Below are positions 16,113-24,668 of a DNA stretch of 64,000 nucleotides, piece by piece. The position numbers and the translations under genes are program-made. The notes beneath the pieces are model-generated. The model worked only from the letters and a program-made list of their open reading frames with translations, searched no databases and was not told where the DNA came from. The stretch is from DASZKW01 sp035552775 (lineage in GTDB: Bacteria; Actinomycetota; Acidimicrobiia; Acidimicrobiales; Palsa-688), in assembly GCA_035552775.1 (NCBI GenBank), contig DASZKW010000097.1:1-64000 (forward strand). Direction: 5' to 3'. The stretch's first letter is position 1; every line of letters begins with the position of its first letter.

Positions 16113-16238
16113 GTTTGCAGTCCATTCCCGGTCGAGCCGTCCTCGATGCCAACGCTCCCGGAGGCCCCGGCGCCGGCGGGCGCGCCCGACAGCGGGCGAG
16201 ACAGCGGGCGCGACCCGTTGTCGGGACGCTACCCAAGG

Positions 16239-16326
16239 CGAGCGGTGCTACTTCGACTGCCCGAGCAGCAAATCCGCAGGTCAACGCCATCAACCGGGCA
16301 TGAACTTGTCGAAGTAGCACCGCTCG
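16239..16326. repeat. Perfect 18-bp inverted repeat around a 52-bp spacer
   Basis: CGAGCGGTGCTACTTCGA (16239-16256) is repeated exactly in inverse orientation at 16309-16326. The sequence beyond the right arm (GTCTTTGTAAGTGAGAAAT) is more AT-rich than its surroundings. It lies in the gap between two leftward genes and has no T-run. Length, perfection and spacer size suggest a remnant of a small mobile element or a large RNA hairpin. No transposase is present. Confidence 0.8.
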
Positions 16327-16381
16327 TCTTTGTAAGTGAGAAATAGTGTCCATTTGCGTCCCGAGAATCGTCGACATCGTC

Positions 16382-16963
16382 TCACGCGGAGGGGCGGTGG
16401 TGGGTCTCGTTGAAGCTGCGAAGCGACGGTGCGGCGCCCACCACCTCCACCCGGCACACCGATGCGGTGTCGAGGAACATGCGCCAGTGGACATGGTGGG
16501 TCGTGCCGAGGGCCCACGCCAACGCCGCCTTGATGGGCGATACGTGACTCACCACCACCACGTCGTGGACCGCGGCATCGGCGACCAGGTCAGCGCACGC
16601 AGACGAGACGCGCCGGACAACGGCGGCGAGGGCCTCGCCACCCTCGGGTGCCCATTCGGGGTCGGCCTTCCACCGCTGCCAGAGGTCGGGCGGGACCTCG
16701 TCGAGGACCATCCCGTCGTAGGTGCCGTAGTCCACCTCGATCCAGCGGTCGTCGACGCTAACGGGTGGCCCGAGCGCCTCGGCTGTCTGGCGGGCCCGGG
16801 TCAGCGGGCTGGTGATCACCCGGTCGGCGCCGGCGATCTCGGCCACGCCCGACAGGGCCTTGGCCTGCCGACGGCCCAACTCGTCGAGGGGAACGTCGAG
16901 GCGCCCGAGCAGGCGGCCGGAAGCGTTGTACGCGGTGCGACCGTGGCGCACAAGGATCAACAC
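16382..16963 (-). CDS. Histidine phosphatase family protein (phosphoglycerate mutase-like)
   Basis: A 193-aa single-domain protein. The catalytic RHG motif is at LVRHGRTAYNASGRLLGRLD, with the phosphate pocket completed by TSPLTRARQTAE, the acid/base region WIEVDYGTYDG and the second histidine in VVVSHVSPIKA. Such proteins are mostly phosphatases on small metabolites and sometimes cofactor-dependent mutases; the substrate cannot be told. GTG 16963 is chosen because GGAG lies 5 nt upstream and it gives MLILVRHG. It starts 11 bp after the stop of the MFS gene, so the two share a transcript. Confidence 0.9.
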   Translation of the reverse strand: MLILVRHGRTAYNASGRLLGRLDVPLDELGRRQAKALSGVAEIAGADRVITSPLTRARQTAEALGPPVSVDDRWIEVDYGTYDGMVLDEVPPDLWQRWKADPEWAPEGGEALAAVVRRVSSACADLVADAAVHDVVVVSHVSPIKAALAWALGTTHHVHWRMFLDTASVCRVEVVGAAPSLRSFNETHHRPSA

Positions 16964-16974
16964 GGCGCTCCACG

Positions 16975-18390
16975 TTAGAGCGAGGCAGGATCGCCCCGAG
17001 CCCCACCGATGCCGTTGCTTGCCATGCCCCCGGCGGGAATCGCGGTGGGTGCCGCGCTCTTCTCTGATGCGCCCGGCGGCGGCACCAAGGCCGGCGGCGG
17101 CGGCACCAAGGCCGGCACGTCGGCGTCGGTCAGCGATCGGTCGTCCGTCGTGGCGCTTACGCCGGCGCCTCGACGCCGCCGCCCCCGGCGCAGGCTCAGG
17201 TATCCGAGGGTGCCCGCCAACAGCGCAGCAGCGGCGCCGACGCCGAGGCCCCACCGGGGACCGGCGTGGGCGCCCACCCAGCCCACCGTGGGGCCGCCGA
17301 TGGGCGTTGATCCCATGAACGCGACCGACCACAGGGACATGACCCGGCCCCGCATCGCCGGTTCCGATTCCAACTGGAGGGTGCTGTTGCCGAGGGACAG
17401 AAACGTGATCGAGCAAGCCCCGACGAACAGCAGGGCGACCTTCTCGGTCATAGATGTCGGCGCAATGGCGGCGAGGACAAGCACGGCGCCGAAGATCACG
17501 GCCGTACCTACCAGCCGGCGCTGGCCTCCACGGGCCCGACCGGCGGCGACGAGGCCCCCGACGACTGCGCCGATCCCCATGAACGCGGTCATCGCTCCAT
17601 AGGTCTCGGAGGTTCCGTGGAAGGTATACCTGGCCATGAGCGGCAGCGTCACCTGGAACTCGTAGGCCAGGCACCCCACGAGGCCCATCATCAACAGCGA
17701 ATCTCGCAGCACCGGCGTGCGGGCGACATAGCGGAATCCCTCGAGGAGCTGGCCCTTCGCTCGCTCGGGTCGGGGAGCGGGCATGAGCTCGTCGGCGTGC
17801 ATGGCCTCGAGACCGGCGAGCACGAAGACGAAGGAGAACGAGTTGATGACAAAGCACCATCCGATGCCCACGCCGGCGATGAGCACCCCCGCGATCGCCG
17901 GCCCTACGGCCCGAGCCAGGTTGACCATCACCGAGTTGAGGGTCACCGCGTTGCGTAGCTGGTCGCGTCCGACCATCTCCCCCACGAAGGTCTGGCGGGT
18001 GGGGTTGTCGACCATGTTGATCAGTCCCAAGGTGACGGCAAGGACGAAGACCATCCACAGGCGCACTTCCCCCGACAGCACGAGCACGCCGAGCACCAGG
18101 GCCTGGGTACCGGCCAGGGCCTGGGTCCAAAACAAGATCCGGTACTTGCCGAAGCGGTCGGCAATGGTCCCCCCGACGGGACCGAGCAGCAGGATCGGCA
18201 GGGTTTGGAAGGCGACGACGAGCCCGAGGTCCACGCCCGATCCGGTCAGCTTCAAGACCAACCACGCCTGGGCGGTGCTCTGCATCCAGGTCCCTACCAG
18301 CGACGTGGCCTGGCCGGCGAAGTAGTAGCGGTAATTGCGGATGCGCAGCGACGAGAAGGTCGTACCCACCGCTCGTCGCACTCGTGCCAA
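16975..18390 (-). CDS. MFS transporter, EntS/MFS_3-like drug or siderophore exporter
   Basis: A 471-aa protein with 12 predicted transmembrane helices to about residue 400. It opens with FSSLRIRNYRYYFAGQATSLVGTWMQ, the hallmark of the MFS_3 group, and has the loop motif GPVGGTIADRFGKYR between helices 2 and 3. The last 60 residues are a Pro/Ala-rich tail with a repeated PALVPPPP. Members export drugs, siderophores or metabolites by proton antiport. The start is TTG at 18390, with GGAGG 10 nt before it. The histidine phosphatase follows closely. Confidence 0.9.
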   Translation of the reverse strand: MARVRRAVGTTFSSLRIRNYRYYFAGQATSLVGTWMQSTAQAWLVLKLTGSGVDLGLVVAFQTLPILLLGPVGGTIADRFGKYRILFWTQALAGTQALVLGVLVLSGEVRLWMVFVLAVTLGLINMVDNPTRQTFVGEMVGRDQLRNAVTLNSVMVNLARAVGPAIAGVLIAGVGIGWCFVINSFSFVFVLAGLEAMHADELMPAPRPERAKGQLLEGFRYVARTPVLRDSLLMMGLVGCLAYEFQVTLPLMARYTFHGTSETYGAMTAFMGIGAVVGGLVAAGRARGGQRRLVGTAVIFGAVLVLAAIAPTSMTEKVALLFVGACSITFLSLGNSTLQLESEPAMRGRVMSLWSVAFMGSTPIGGPTVGWVGAHAGPRWGLGVGAAAALLAGTLGYLSLRRGRRRRGAGVSATTDDRSLTDADVPALVPPPPALVPPPGASEKSAAPTAIPAGGMASNGIGGARGDPASL

Positions 18391-18453
18391 CTGCTCGTTC
18401 CCTCCGATCTGCTTAGTGAAGCTAACAAATCGGGTGAGCCCGGGTATTCCCCC

Positions 18454-19176
18454 TCAGGGGCGCACGAGGATGCGCCCGCATTGCTCACAGTGGACCACGA
18501 CGTCGGCGGCCAGGTGGCGGAACCGGTCGATCTCCGTCGCGGGCAGCGTCAGGTGGCAGCCGTCGCACCGGGAACCGACAAGGCGGGCCACGGCCACCCC
18601 GTCGAGGCGCGGGCGGAGGCGCTCGTACTCCTTGATCTGGGCTGGCCCCACCGCCGCCACCGCTGCCCGACGGGCGGTCGCCAGCAACTCCAGTTCGGCG
18701 TCGATGCTCGATTCGTCACCGGCCAGGGTCCCGGCGGTCACGTCGCGCTGGGCGACGATGTCGGCCAGTTCGGCGTCGATGGCAGCGACACGGTCGTCGA
18801 AGGGCGCCCGCTCCTCCATGGTCTCGAGGATGTGGTCCTCGAGACCCGATATCCGCGCCCTCAGGTGCTCGACGCTGGCAGCCAGGGCGCCCACCTCGCG
18901 TGCCGCCTTGATTTCGCCGCTCGACAGGCGCCTCGTTATCTCGGTGATTCGAGCTTCAGAAGAAGCCAGGTCTGTCTCCAGGGCGGCTTGGCGAGCGGCC
19001 ACCTCGCTGGCCCGGGCCGCCACCTCGGCGCGCGCTGCCAGCGCAGCGGTCCGCCGCCCGTCGAGGTCGGCCAGGAAGGAGCGCGCTGGCAACGCCGAGC
19101 GCCGATGGCGGTGCTGATCGATCGAAGTGTCTATGTCCTGGAGGGCGAGTAGGGCGTCCTGCTCGGGTGAGCCCAT
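18454..19176 (-). CDS. Coiled-coil protein with C-terminal C4 zinc ribbon
   Basis: A 240-aa protein. Residues about 5-165 form a long Ala/Glu/Arg-rich antiparallel coiled coil. The end holds a zinc ribbon with paired cysteines: CDGCHLTLP and CEQCGRILV. This is the CT398/zf-RING_7 layout common in actinobacteria, where the gene often lies near RNase H-like and Nif3-like genes; those are absent here. The function is unknown; a scaffold or nucleic-acid role has been proposed for relatives. The ATG overlaps the stop of the upstream penicillin-binding protein gene (TGATG), so translation is probably coupled. Confidence 0.9.
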   Translation of the reverse strand: MGSPEQDALLALQDIDTSIDQHRHRRSALPARSFLADLDGRRTAALAARAEVAARASEVAARQAALETDLASSEARITEITRRLSSGEIKAAREVGALAASVEHLRARISGLEDHILETMEERAPFDDRVAAIDAELADIVAQRDVTAGTLAGDESSIDAELELLATARRAAVAAVGPAQIKEYERLRPRLDGVAVARLVGSRCDGCHLTLPATEIDRFRHLAADVVVHCEQCGRILVRP

Positions 19177-21359
19177 CAGCCGCTGGGCGACTTGGCATGC
19201 CCGCTAGGACGCCGCTTGCTGCCGCTGCCGGTGCTGTAACCGCCGGCGCTGTAACCGCCGTTGCTGTAACCGCCGTTGCTGTAACCGCCGCTGCCGTAAC
19301 CGCCGCTGCCGTAACCGCCGTTGCTGTAACCGCCGCTGGCGTAACCGCCGTAACCGTAGGCGGAGATGCCGCCCGTGCCCGGGGAGGACACGAACTTACC
19401 GGGCGGGATGGCCGACGGGTTCGGCAGGGGGAACGGCGTCGGCACCACACTCGCCATCGCCGGATCCATGAAGTCGTGCCACGCCTGAGCCGGGTAGCCA
19501 CCGCCGAAGACCTGACCGCCGGGACCGTACCGCATGGCGTAGGTCCCCGAGTCTCCCTTGGGATTTCCCATCCACACGCTCGCCGCCAGCTGGGGGGTTG
19601 CCCCGTTGAACCAGGCGTCGACGCTGTTGTCGGTGGTCCCGGTCTTGCCAGCCGCCTGCCGGTTGTACAGCCCGGCGGCGGTGCCGGTGCCGTGAAGCAT
19701 CACGTTCTGGAGGTCCTGGAGCACCATGCGGTCGACCTGGGTTGACACCACCTGCTTGCCCGGCTGCTGGCCCTGATACACAGTCGCCTGCGTCTGGTCG
19801 ACGATGTGGTCGATGAAGCTGGGAGCGTGGTACACCCCATCGTCCGCAACCGTCGCGTAGGCGTCGGCCATCTGCAGCACGGTGACCCCCTCCCCCCCGA
19901 TCACCAGCGACGGGTAGGGCAGGAACTTCCCAGACGTGGAGGCGTTGGTGGTGAGCCCGAGCGCCTCGGCTTGGGCGATTACATTCGGAAGGCCCACGTG
20001 CTGGGCCAAGCGGATATAGGCGCAGTTGATGGACTGGGCGGTGGCGGCGTCGATGGTAATGGCCCCCGCCCCCTCGCCGTCCGCCGCGTTGACCGGCGCC
20101 TTGTTCGGGGGGAGGTAGCCGGCACCGTAGGGGCCGGGGAAGCCCACGGGGCACGGCGCCGTCCCGTCGATGGTGTCGTGCGGGCCGTAACCCTGGGAGT
20201 AGGCGGCGAGCAGCGTAAACAGCTTGAATCCCGAGCCGGGTTGGCGGTATGCCTGGGTCGCATAGTCGAAGTCATTGGTCCCCGACGGCCCTCCGACGAG
20301 GGCCCGGACCTTCCCAGTCGCCGGTTCGATGGCGGCCAACGCGCCGGTGTCACCGTGAGGCGCGCCGACAGAGTCGATGTCCTTGGCCACCGCCGCCTCA
20401 GCGAGGGCCTGCTGGGTGGGGTCGAGGTTCGTGTAGATCTTGAGGCCACCCTCGAAGACGGCGTCGTAGCGCTCGGCATAGGTAGCGCCGAGTGGGCTCC
20501 CCGGGGCGAGCAGTTCGTCAGTCACGGCCCGGGCGTAGTAACCGAAGCCCTGGTCGGCGTTGACCTGGGGACGGTTGACGGCAATGGGCAGCGGCTGGGC
20601 GTCGGCTTGATCGGCCTGCGCCTGGGTCACGGTGCCGTAGTGCACCATGCGGGCGAGCACCTGGGACCTCCTGTCACGGGCTGCCTCAGGATGGGCGATG
20701 GGGTCATAGCCATTGGGATCCTGGATCATCCCCGCGAGGAGGGCTGCCTCGGCGAGGGTGACGCTGCTGGCATGAGACCCGAAGTACTCGCCCGCGGCCG
20801 CCTCGACGCCGTATGCGCCGTTGCCCAGATAGATCGTGTTGAGGTACGCCTGGAGGATCTGGTTCTTGCCGTACTTCTTCTGTAGGCGCTCGGCTAGCAC
20901 CGCCTCCTTGACCTTGCGGGACAGTTTGCGTACCGAGGTCAGGTAGGTCTGCTTCACGAGCTGCTGGGTGATGGTCGACCCGCCCTGGATGCCACCTGCC
21001 GCCGAGCTATCCGACGCCAGGGCCCGCAACGTCGAAGGGATGTCGACCCCGCCGTGCTGGTAGAACCGGGCGTCCTCGGTGTCGAGCACGGCATGGATGA
21101 GCAGCGCGGAAACTTGGTTGAGGGTGACAGGCTTGCGGTTGTCGGCAGCACGGAGCACCCCCAGGATGGTCGTACCGTCGTCGGCGTAAATGATCGACGG
21201 CTGAGAGAGGCTGGCGCCGAGCGGGGCCAGGGGGGCGGCGGTGGCACTGGCTGCACCCGAAAGCAGTTGCCCGGTCATGGCGACGGCTCCGAAGGCGGCA
21301 CCCGTGAGCACGAGCGCACCCGCGACGGCGATGCTGACGAAACGCAACAGCTGGTGCAC
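19176..21359 (-). CDS. Class A penicillin-binding protein (transglycosylase/transpeptidase)
   Basis: A 727-aa bifunctional peptidoglycan synthase. A signal anchor covers about residues 7-30. The GT51 domain has catalytic Glu95 in DTEDARFYQHGG, GGSTITQQLVKQ and the RKVKEAVLAERL motif. The transpeptidase has S376-G-F-K379, S443-I-N445 and K572-T-G574 in AAGKTGTTD. It polymerises lipid II and cross-links the chains outside the membrane. After about residue 660 comes a Gly/Tyr/Ser-rich tail made of GGYSN/GGYGS-like pentads and a basic end. The GTG start at 21359 has a TAGCAT box 9 nt upstream. It is co-transcribed with the zinc-ribbon gene. Confidence 0.94.
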   Translation of the reverse strand: MHQLLRFVSIAVAGALVLTGAAFGAVAMTGQLLSGAASATAAPLAPLGASLSQPSIIYADDGTTILGVLRAADNRKPVTLNQVSALLIHAVLDTEDARFYQHGGVDIPSTLRALASDSSAAGGIQGGSTITQQLVKQTYLTSVRKLSRKVKEAVLAERLQKKYGKNQILQAYLNTIYLGNGAYGVEAAAGEYFGSHASSVTLAEAALLAGMIQDPNGYDPIAHPEAARDRRSQVLARMVHYGTVTQAQADQADAQPLPIAVNRPQVNADQGFGYYARAVTDELLAPGSPLGATYAERYDAVFEGGLKIYTNLDPTQQALAEAAVAKDIDSVGAPHGDTGALAAIEPATGKVRALVGGPSGTNDFDYATQAYRQPGSGFKLFTLLAAYSQGYGPHDTIDGTAPCPVGFPGPYGAGYLPPNKAPVNAADGEGAGAITIDAATAQSINCAYIRLAQHVGLPNVIAQAEALGLTTNASTSGKFLPYPSLVIGGEGVTVLQMADAYATVADDGVYHAPSFIDHIVDQTQATVYQGQQPGKQVVSTQVDRMVLQDLQNVMLHGTGTAAGLYNRQAAGKTGTTDNSVDAWFNGATPQLAASVWMGNPKGDSGTYAMRYGPGGQVFGGGYPAQAWHDFMDPAMASVVPTPFPLPNPSAIPPGKFVSSPGTGGISAYGYGGYASGGYSNGGYGSGGYGSGGYSNGGYSNGGYSAGGYSTGSGSKRRPSGHAKSPSG
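19227..19362 (-). repeat. 15-bp tandem repeats encoding a Gly-Tyr tail
   Basis: About nine imperfect copies of a 15-bp unit, reading on the + strand as variants of GTAACCGCCGTTGCT, lie end to end within the penicillin-binding protein gene. Each encodes a GGYxx pentad such as GGYSN, GGYGS or GGYAS. The unit keeps the frame, so copy number can vary between strains. Confidence 0.9.
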
Positions 21360-21411
21360 CGAAGCGTCATGCTAGCGGCGTTGGGCCCCCCGGCGGCGCC
21401 GGGTGAGTCTT

Positions 21412-22998
21412 TCAAACCGCGAGTTGGTCGGCCAGGGTTCCCCGCTCGACCAGCTCCAAGCGGCACGAAAACAACCGCTCGAGTAGCTCGCCCTTGCGGC
21501 GGAGACCGTACCTTTCCAGATCGATGTCGCCGTCCGCGTCAACATTCACCTCGATCAGAGGCCCGGGCCCGGATGTGACACGGACGTCGCGCACCGGCCC
21601 CCCGTGGCCTCGGTCGAGGCCATCGGCCGCCTGGAGGAGGGCGATGAGCGGCAACGTCCGCTCGCGCCGTGCGGGCGCCAGCCCGGCCCACGCCTCGAAC
21701 GATGCCTTCGGATTGCCGCGCCGATGGAAGCGTCCGAGACAAGCCAGTACGTCCACTTCTTCGGGACTGAAGCCCCGAAGGCGGCCATGCTGGATCAAAT
21801 AGGCGCTGTGGCGCTCGTGGTTGTCAGCGCTGACATGCTCGCCCACGTCGTGGAGCAGCGCGCCGAACTCGAGGAGCTCACGGTCCTCGGCCCCGAGCCC
21901 GTGGCGCTCGACGGTCCCGTCGAACAGCTCCACCGCCAGGCGGGCGACCTTGCGCGAGTGGACGTCGGGCCAGCGGCACCGCCGGCACAGGTCGAGCACC
22001 GACCGGCGCCGCAGCGCCGACGGGTCATCGGCGCGTGTCCCCGCCGTGCTGGTAGCGATCGCGTCGAGGACCATGCCCTCGCGAAGCGCCCACTCGCAGC
22101 CGATGAGCTGGTCGATCCCGGCCATGTCCATGACCGTGACGCATGTCAGGATCCCGGCGGGCAGCAGGTCCGCCCGGCGCGCGTCGACGCCGGGCAGGTC
22201 CGCCCGCTGGGCGGAAGTCTGTTTCAACAGGTCCTCTTCGAGCTGACGGAGACGGTCGATGCCGACGCCGAGCTGGTTCACCGACGCCGGCACCTGGCCG
22301 TCGTCCGCCGCCGCCAAGCGGATCAAGGTCGTGAGCGTTCCCGAACTGGCGATCCCGCGCACCGGCGACGCCGCCTCGATTTCGGGCATGCACGGCTCCA
22401 GCGCCTCCCTGACCCGGCGCACCACCCGGCGGCGGTCGCCCGCCGAAGGGGGGTCGGAGCGCACCAACTCTGCGGTGAGCTTGGCCACCCCCAGCTCCAG
22501 GCTTGTGCACCACTCCAATCCGCTCTGGTCGCCGACCATGAGCTCGAGGCTGCCGCCGCCCAGGTCCATGGCCAACGCGGGACGTGTCCCCGGCTCAGAG
22601 GGCCGCTCGGGCCCGGCGTCTATCACGACGCTAGCTCGCACCGCTCCGAAGATCAGGCGGGCCTCCTCCTCGCCGGTGATTACACGCACTTGGATCCCGG
22701 TGGCGACCTCGATCCGGGTTATCAGCTCGGCGGCGTCGCTCGCATGGCGCAGAGCGGCGGTCCCGCAGGCCACGATCTCTTCGGCGTCGAGCGACTCGGC
22801 CAGGGCGGCGAAGCGGCGCACGACGTCCAGTGCGGCCCGGCCGGCGACGTCGCCTACCTCGCCGGTGAGGGCCACCCGGCTGCCGATGCGCAGCATCTCC
22901 TTGTCACGCACGATCGGCTCCAGGCTTCCGTCGGGGCGAACGTCGGCAACGAGGAGGTGGAACGAGTTGCTGCCCAGGTCCAGGGCGGCGATGCGCAC
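21412..22998 (-). CDS. Ppx/GppA exopolyphosphatase with HD-like C-terminal domain
   Basis: A 528-aa ASKHA-fold phosphatase. The phosphate-1 loop is ALDLGSNSFHLLVADV at the very N terminus; the second nucleotide motif is LAMDLGGGSLELMV, and ACGTAALRHASD and VITGEEEARLIF are typical of Ppx/GppA. The C-terminal half includes an HD-type stretch (LLEFGALLHDVGEHVSADNH). It hydrolyses polyphosphate and/or pppGpp. Start GTG 22998 is chosen because it gives VRIAALDLGSN and is preceded by TACGGT 7 nt upstream, a leaderless-type promoter. It lies directly behind the CHAD gene, which fits joint work on polyphosphate. Confidence 0.92.
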   Translation of the reverse strand: MRIAALDLGSNSFHLLVADVRPDGSLEPIVRDKEMLRIGSRVALTGEVGDVAGRAALDVVRRFAALAESLDAEEIVACGTAALRHASDAAELITRIEVATGIQVRVITGEEEARLIFGAVRASVVIDAGPERPSEPGTRPALAMDLGGGSLELMVGDQSGLEWCTSLELGVAKLTAELVRSDPPSAGDRRRVVRRVREALEPCMPEIEAASPVRGIASSGTLTTLIRLAAADDGQVPASVNQLGVGIDRLRQLEEDLLKQTSAQRADLPGVDARRADLLPAGILTCVTVMDMAGIDQLIGCEWALREGMVLDAIATSTAGTRADDPSALRRRSVLDLCRRCRWPDVHSRKVARLAVELFDGTVERHGLGAEDRELLEFGALLHDVGEHVSADNHERHSAYLIQHGRLRGFSPEEVDVLACLGRFHRRGNPKASFEAWAGLAPARRERTLPLIALLQAADGLDRGHGGPVRDVRVTSGPGPLIEVNVDADGDIDLERYGLRRKGELLERLFSCRLELVERGTLADQLAV

Positions 22999-23005
22999 CC
23001 TGGGG

Positions 23006-23011
23006 ACCGTA
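23006..23011 (-). promoter_or_regulatory. -10 box of a leaderless promoter for the Ppx/GppA gene
   Basis: On the minus strand TACGGT is followed by 7 nt and then the GTG start at 22998, with no Shine-Dalgarno. The spacing puts the transcription start at the initiation codon. Confidence 0.5.
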
Positions 23012-23026
23012 CAGCACCGCCGGTGC

Positions 23027-24643
23027 TCAACGGAACCAATCGCGGCGATGCTTGTCCGCCAGCGCCCGCCAAGGGCGCCGCCACTGGCGCCGGGCGTCAT
23101 CCTGGACCCGGCGCTCCCCGGCGATCAACTGGCCCGTCACAACTGAACGCGCTCCGCCGTCCTGGCGGGCCGCGGCGCGCAACCAGCCCTCGGCCACGAC
23201 CGCGTCGTGGTGGTCGCCGAGCACCGACTGGAGGGCGGCGGCGTCCTTGGCCGTGCGGCGCGCGGCTTTGCCGGCGACCGGGGCCACCGCCTCGCACGCG
23301 TAGCGCAGGCGTTTGGCCATGATGCGAACCTCGTGCAGGGCGTCGTCGGCAGGGTCGTCGCCGAGGTCACCCACCGCCTTGTCCAGATTTCGCCACGGCG
23401 GGCGCACCAGGCGGGGGACCATCTCGATGGCCGGCGCCGACCCGTCGACCGCCGGGCCGCCGCCTTCCACCTCCGGCGCACCCCCGGCGTCCACCTCCGG
23501 CCCGCAGCCGGCCTCCCCCGCCCCCCGAAGGCCGACGGGTGGGTCCAGCGCGCCGACCACCAGGGTGTCGAGGAGGGCGAGATAGCGATCGCTGTCCATC
23601 GCTGTCCGCAGGTCGCGGCGGGCGACCTTGCGTTGAGCGGCGAGACGCCGGAGCAGCGGTTCGGCTGCCGCCCGGTCGCATGCGGCCAGATCGCCGACCC
23701 GGCCTGCCAGGCGATCCCCGAGCACGTCGGCGTCGCGCACGGCGCCGAGGGCGCGGGCCAGCCAGCCCAGTTCCTCGCGCACGGTCCGGGTCCAGGCGTC
23801 GTCGAGCAGCCTGGCGAAGCTTCTCAGGTCCGACCGCAGCCGGCGTGTGGCCACCCGGGCCTGGTGGACATCCTCGGGATCCTCGTCCAGGCGCACCCCC
23901 GGGTCGTGGTCCACCAGGCGGGTGTAGCCGGCGGCTATCGCAGCACCGATCATCTCCTTGACCGAGGCCTCGGACCCGAGGGCAGGGACAACCACGTCGG
24001 GCGGGGCGGTGGCCCGCCGGCCCAGGGCGCGCACCACCTTGGGCCGGTCGTCACCGGGCACGGCACCGGCGTCTCGCAACCGCTCGACCACGGCGTCGAG
24101 CAGGTCCGCCGATCCCACCACCTCGACCTCCACCTCCCGGAACCGGGCGGCGAGGCGGCGCCCGTCCATCACCGACACGATGTCGTCGTCCACCTCGAGA
24201 AGCGCTCCGCCGGCGGCGTCGGTGAGAAGCGTTCGCCGGCGCAGGGTGACGAGCCTGGCCACGGGGCCGAGGCACCGCCCGTGGCTGAGAGCGCGCACCA
24301 GGTCGGCTGCGGGGCGGGGCGGGGCGGTCCGCCCCCCCGCCCAGGTCAGCTCCTTACGGACCAACCCTTTGCCGTCGGGAGGCGCGCGCAGCTTGAGGGT
24401 CCAGCCGCGCTCACCGGTGCCAGCGGCTTGGCGGTCCTGGCGGTAGCGCAATGTGATCCCGTTGCGCATGAGCCGGAGGTCAGGCGTGTCGTAGTACACG
24501 GCCTGCAGGCGGGCGTCGGGCATCGCCTCGGCCAGCACTCCGGGGGCGATCCCCTCGAAGTCGGGGACGGAGAAGCCGACACCGGCTTCGAGCTTGACCT
24601 CGTGCTCGACATGCGCGGAGTGCTCGACGTGCGCGGCGCCCAC
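23027..24643 (-). CDS. CYTH-CHAD domain protein, probably polyphosphate-associated
   Basis: A 538-aa protein with an N-terminal CYTH (triphosphate tunnel) domain from the HEVKLEA motif through about residue 200. A C-terminal CHAD domain follows, its two conserved helices reading DVHQARVATRRLRSDLRSFARL and LHEVRIMAKRLRYACEAV. CHAD helices are rich in His, Arg and Lys and bind polyphosphate. A Gly/Pro/Glu-rich linker of about 35 residues interrupts the CHAD domain near residue 385-415. CYTH enzymes cut inorganic triphosphate or cyclise ATP; which applies is not visible. The GTG start at 24643 has TAGCAT 6 nt upstream. The next gene downstream is Ppx/GppA. Confidence 0.9.
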   Translation of the reverse strand: MGAAHVEHSAHVEHEVKLEAGVGFSVPDFEGIAPGVLAEAMPDARLQAVYYDTPDLRLMRNGITLRYRQDRQAAGTGERGWTLKLRAPPDGKGLVRKELTWAGGRTAPPRPAADLVRALSHGRCLGPVARLVTLRRRTLLTDAAGGALLEVDDDIVSVMDGRRLAARFREVEVEVVGSADLLDAVVERLRDAGAVPGDDRPKVVRALGRRATAPPDVVVPALGSEASVKEMIGAAIAAGYTRLVDHDPGVRLDEDPEDVHQARVATRRLRSDLRSFARLLDDAWTRTVREELGWLARALGAVRDADVLGDRLAGRVGDLAACDRAAAEPLLRRLAAQRKVARRDLRTAMDSDRYLALLDTLVVGALDPPVGLRGAGEAGCGPEVDAGGAPEVEGGGPAVDGSAPAIEMVPRLVRPPWRNLDKAVGDLGDDPADDALHEVRIMAKRLRYACEAVAPVAGKAARRTAKDAAALQSVLGDHHDAVVAEGWLRAAARQDGGARSVVTGQLIAGERRVQDDARRQWRRPWRALADKHRRDWFR

Positions 24644-24649
24644 CGGGAG

Positions 24650-24655
24650 ATGCTA
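24650..24655 (-). promoter_or_regulatory. -10 box of a leaderless promoter for the CYTH-CHAD gene
   Basis: TAGCAT on the minus strand ends 6 nt before the GTG start codon and no Shine-Dalgarno is present. It lies in the 25-bp gap after the acyl-CoA dehydrogenase gene, so the polyphosphate pair can be expressed apart from the upstream genes. Confidence 0.5.
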
Positions 24656-24668
24656 ACCAGGAGGTCGA

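Noticed and set aside
16964..18265. N-terminal extension of the histidine phosphatase frame
   Set aside because: It overlaps the MFS exporter gene in another frame; the phosphatase starts at GTG 16963 behind GGAG.
19227..19362. CRISPR-like array
   Set aside because: Units are 15 bp, contiguous without spacers and in frame with a protein gene.
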